DNA from: Neckera pumila
Lineage: Eukaryota > Streptophyta > Bryopsida > Hypnales > Neckeraceae
Reading direction: 5' to 3'
Assembly (NCBI GenBank): GCA_963969595.1
Contig: OZ018409.1
Span: forward strand, 1,676,501 to 1,740,500
DNA length: 64,000 bases
How positions within the stretch are numbered: position 1 is the first letter of the stretch; each line of letters opens with the position of its first letter. The notes below the pieces were generated by a model, which searched no databases, was not told the origin of the DNA, and saw only the letters and a program-made list of their open reading frames with translations. Positions 61,542 through 64,000 of this stretch are shown piece after piece. The position numbers were made by a program, and so were the translations under genes.

Positions 61542-61869
61542 GTAATTGCAAGAAACACCTGCCAATTTAATTATGTTTTCACTATACTCATGCTTTTTTT
61601 CTTGGAGTGCTTTAAAATTTAAAAAATAATTTTTTGATTTAAAGAAAAATATGGCCAATGTGTATACCTTTAAGATGAAGATATCCTGGGAAGGAAAAGC
61701 ATAGAAAAATTCTCTAAGTGGATCCAAATTTTCTAGAAAATCTCTTAAGTCATTTGGATTTGACACTTTTCTTAAGTCATTTGAATCCAGAACACAAAAC
61801 TTATGCCCAAAAAACAAATCAGCATACAGGGTGTGAAGCAAAATAGTACTAGTGTTTCTTGCAATCACC
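61542..61869. mobile_element. Inverted-repeat element, GGTAATTGCAAGAAACAC termini
   Basis: About 328 bp with ends GGTAATTGCAAGAAACAC and GTGTTTCTTGCAATCACC, and TTGGTG/CTGGTG on the flanks as a possible 5-bp target duplication. Homologous flanking sequence without the insertion appears near 36705-36725. Confidence 0.6.
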
Positions 61870-63374
61870 CTGGTGTGGTTCTAATTTTACCTCAGTCTTG
61901 CAGTGGAAAGTAGCAAGTTTTCATCCGTTTGCACCCAAAAAAAAAAAGCTGAAGGAAGAAAACACCTAACTTTCACCCAGGCAGCTGGCTCTTCCAGCAC
62001 TCCAAGACAACTTCTCGATCTCAAAATTCGTGAGTCAAGACAGTCTTTAAGTTACTAAACGAAGCAGTCTGCAGGAGCATGCACCGTTTGACAATGCAGC
62101 CAGAAATATGGAAACCGCAGGATGATGATCCACTGGATCAATCGTTGCTGCAGCCAAATTGGATTAGTCTGCATGTCAAGTTCCTGAGTCTGTATGAATC
62201 CATATGTTTGGCAAATGATATTAATCAGAGCTAGCATGATTTTGGTTTCGTTGACATGGTGTGGTGCCAGTATTTGCTTCTTTTTCTTCAGCCTTGGCTT
62301 GCTAGACGTCAGTCCTTTCTGCAGACAGGGATCTAGGGCTCCTGGTTTCAAATTAATTCCACTGATGGACTGCAAGGCTCGATGAAGCGACGGATTCGAA
62401 TGAATTGAAGGGGTACAACTGCAAATTTATCATTATTAGTTTTGGCTCTTTTAATAGTATTTAACTTGAATTCACGTCAACAGGACATAGCAGTTGCAAC
62501 ACATCATCACTTCTTTTGCAATGGTTTTGTGTTGGTTACAGACTGCCTTAACTCCAGGTTTATTGCAAAAGCATTGCACAAATTCTGGAAACTTGTTGCA
62601 AAAGTCTAGATCTTCTTGCGATCATTCCAATTGACTTCTTGCGATCATTCCAATTTTGTTGCTTAAACGATTGCAATCTCAACCATTTGTACTAGTAATT
62701 TGATTTGCTGGATGCATGGCTACCGTGATGGGACTTCTACTCTCAACATTGCACTAGTGAATAACCATTTTGTAACCAATTTGTGTGAAAATAAGAAAAT
62801 CTAAAGTTTGGGGATAGTCTACAAACGTGTTGCTCATGTGCATGATTAAATGAGTTGGATTCGGGTGCCACGTAATGTAACTGCACTTCAAATTTCCACA
62901 AGAAATTCATTAGAGTTGGAAGTTACAAAGGTGAAGACTTGCGCTTGGGGACTGAAGTCTGAAGATGAGTTGAAGATAATCAGTTTCCAATGAACAATTA
63001 GCTAGCAGGAACTTTTATTAATTAATCTCATTCTAATTGACATTAACATGACTGCAATCAGTGTTGTATGCGCCAGAACCGCTGCCCTCATTAATGGCTA
63101 GCACAGGAGACCTGCCTTTTTGCCAATAAATGTACTGGAAGATGAAGTCAGAGAGCTCTTCTACGTTTTTATTCTACCATCAAACTTAGAATTGGCAAAC
63201 TCCAATTCAAAGAAAAAAATTCATTTCGCCCAGCATACGCTTCAAAGCAAGCGGTACTCTCACTAGTCAGGGCCGGGTTTTAAGTAACTATACTTCACTA
63301 GTCTATCCAGCTCTATCACACACTCAACTACGGGATCCAGTACTTTCAAAGACGTCCGTAGTACATGGACTCAC

Positions 63375-63747
63375 ATGATAAGTAATACAACTGCGTACGG
63401 CGTCAAATTTTCAAGCTCCCTCGGCGGAATTAATCACCATGACCATGTCGATCTAGCTTCTTCTATTGCAGTCGGGGCAAGTCCATTGTTTGCAGCCACA
63501 TATTGTATCCGGAAAACACGCAATTCTTGGCCCTCCTTCATCCGAAAACACGTGTATCGTCGTGATCAGAGAATCGAAAGTATGGACGGAAATCGTCTGA
63601 GCGTTGCAATCGGAGCATGAGCACTGGTGTCCATGTTCCAGGAGGAGAGTGTCTGCAACTGGTGTAGCAGTTTCCATGGCGAAGCTGGTGGTGCTCACCA
63701 TCGCAAATCTAATGTGAAACTCAAACTGATCCAATTGCTTGCTTGCA
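63375..63747. other. Two-way open stretch shared by both segment copies
   Basis: Here both strands are open. The plus strand reads DHVDLASSIAVGASPLFAAT and so on to 63620. The minus strand reads a Cys-rich frame with CSCSDC and CGCKQWTCPDC (63734-63453). The same pair of frames is open at 45895-46237. I counted about 31 differences over 282 aligned bases with no length change. They alter about 24 of 93 codons on the minus strand, close to what unconstrained sequence would give, and the minus frame lacks an ATG at its start in the 46-kb copy. So the Cys-rich frame is more likely a shadow than a gene. The block contains a 72-nt fully identical island. Confidence 0.35.
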
Positions 63748-63892
63748 GCTCGCGGTTGAAGGAGAGTTTCTCAAAATTCTGGACCAGCCGGGGGAATCGG
63801 TCAGATGGCAAGTAGGATTAGGAGAATTGCAGAATGTAACACCGAAGTATGTCTTGAAAGACCTGGACGTCCTGACTGTGTGCAAGCAAGGT
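63748..63892 (+). CDS. Candidate exon in the younger segment copy (partial gene, window edge)
   Basis: After the acceptor GCTTGCTTGCAG there is a 48-codon open exon that reads EGEFLKILDQPGESVRWQVG, then LGELQNVTPKYVLKDLDVLTVCKQ, and ends at the donor G|GTACGT near 63893. The older copy at 46.25-46.48 kb has lost four bases inside the same exon (DQPGES region), shifting it into a stop, and has gained extra sequence before the donor. The younger copy could therefore still be functional while the older is not. The next exon would lie near or beyond the window end; GACGTCAAGCTTGGAGTTGC is at its start. Product unknown. Confidence 0.35.
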
Positions 63893-64000
63893 ACGTTTGG
63901 AGTTCAAGAGCAATTACATATCTCAAAGTGGAAATGTTGTGAATCCATTGTTGCTTCTTCTTTATTTATAGTGCAGGACGTCAAGCTTGGAGTTGCAGAC

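Larger units (their letters stand above)
61897..64000 (+). repeat. Uninterrupted copy of the duplicated segment (continues past window)
   Basis: Collinear with the split copy at 36.7-46.9 kb. It starts at CAGTGGAAAGTAGCAAG and reaches the window end without the three insertions. It contains a candidate exon that is frameshifted in the other copy. Confidence 0.85.

Noticed and set aside
62055..62375. 106-codon minus-strand frame with a relative at 37236-37451
   Set aside because: The two frames are conserved only because the DNA is duplicated. A one-base shift separates them, and the opposite strand (MQPEIWKPQDDDPLDQ) looks no less natural.

Overview
The window is nuclear DNA from a streptophyte plant, most likely a land plant. 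Two spliced genes carry this identification. One encodes a plant-type CutA protein with five coding exons, a hydrophobic N-terminal extension and the CVN...YWWEGK core. The other encodes a member of the plant family named '60S ribosomal protein L18a-like', a small two-helix membrane protein. All introns I could place have GT..AG ends. Nothing in the sequence lets me name the genus. There are no prokaryotic operons, no rRNA, no CRISPR array and no viral gene. Most long open frames in this AT-rich DNA begin at non-ATG codons and are chance frames.

Layout. 1-18.4 kb is repeat-rich intergenic DNA: several copies of a ~0.9 kb inverted-terminal-repeat element ending TTAACCCCTAAAGG, several MITE families, one SINE, foldback repeats, a 32-bp tandem array and a 37-nt G homopolymer. 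18.4-20.2 kb is a more GC-balanced stretch with a degenerate internal duplication but no gene I can prove. 20.2-23.5 kb is AT-rich repeat. 23.5-28.1 kb holds CutA, its leader, and a decayed exon-like stretch downstream. 28.3-30.0 kb is repeat. 30.0-32.6 kb holds the L18a-like gene. 32.6-36.5 kb is repeat. 36.7-46.3 kb is a 2-kb low-copy segment that has been split by nested insertions; an uninterrupted paralogue lies at 61.9-64.0 kb. 46.4-51.1 kb is genic: a coiled-coil pseudogene broken by a 4-bp slippage duplication, a probable two-exon gene (47.4-47.76 kb) and a probable three-exon gene (50.38-51.09 kb), plus a local duplication carrying a 157-bp near-perfect palindrome. 51.8-53.2 kb has weaker coding-like stretches. 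53.4-57.5 kb is a decayed protein-coding region, still with a 162-codon coiled-coil frame and flanking stops of the kind C-to-T change produces, with a 34-bp minisatellite inside. 57.5-61.9 kb is AT-rich, with three more inverted-repeat elements.

The most informative feature of the window is that it contains its own controls. Paralogous copies give pre-insertion (empty) sites for the SINE (10-bp target duplication), for a 2.9-kb element (TTA duplication), for one ~0.9-kb element (TTA/TTAA target) and for a 292-bp MITE (TA duplication). Element boundaries and insertion order can therefore be read without outside data. I found no convincing new multi-gene system. The best candidates for something undescribed are the two unrecognised spliced genes at 47.4 and 50.4 kb, the 72-nt identical island shared by the two diverged segment copies, the inverted-dimer MITE, and a tRNA-like three-way junction near 9.8 kb.
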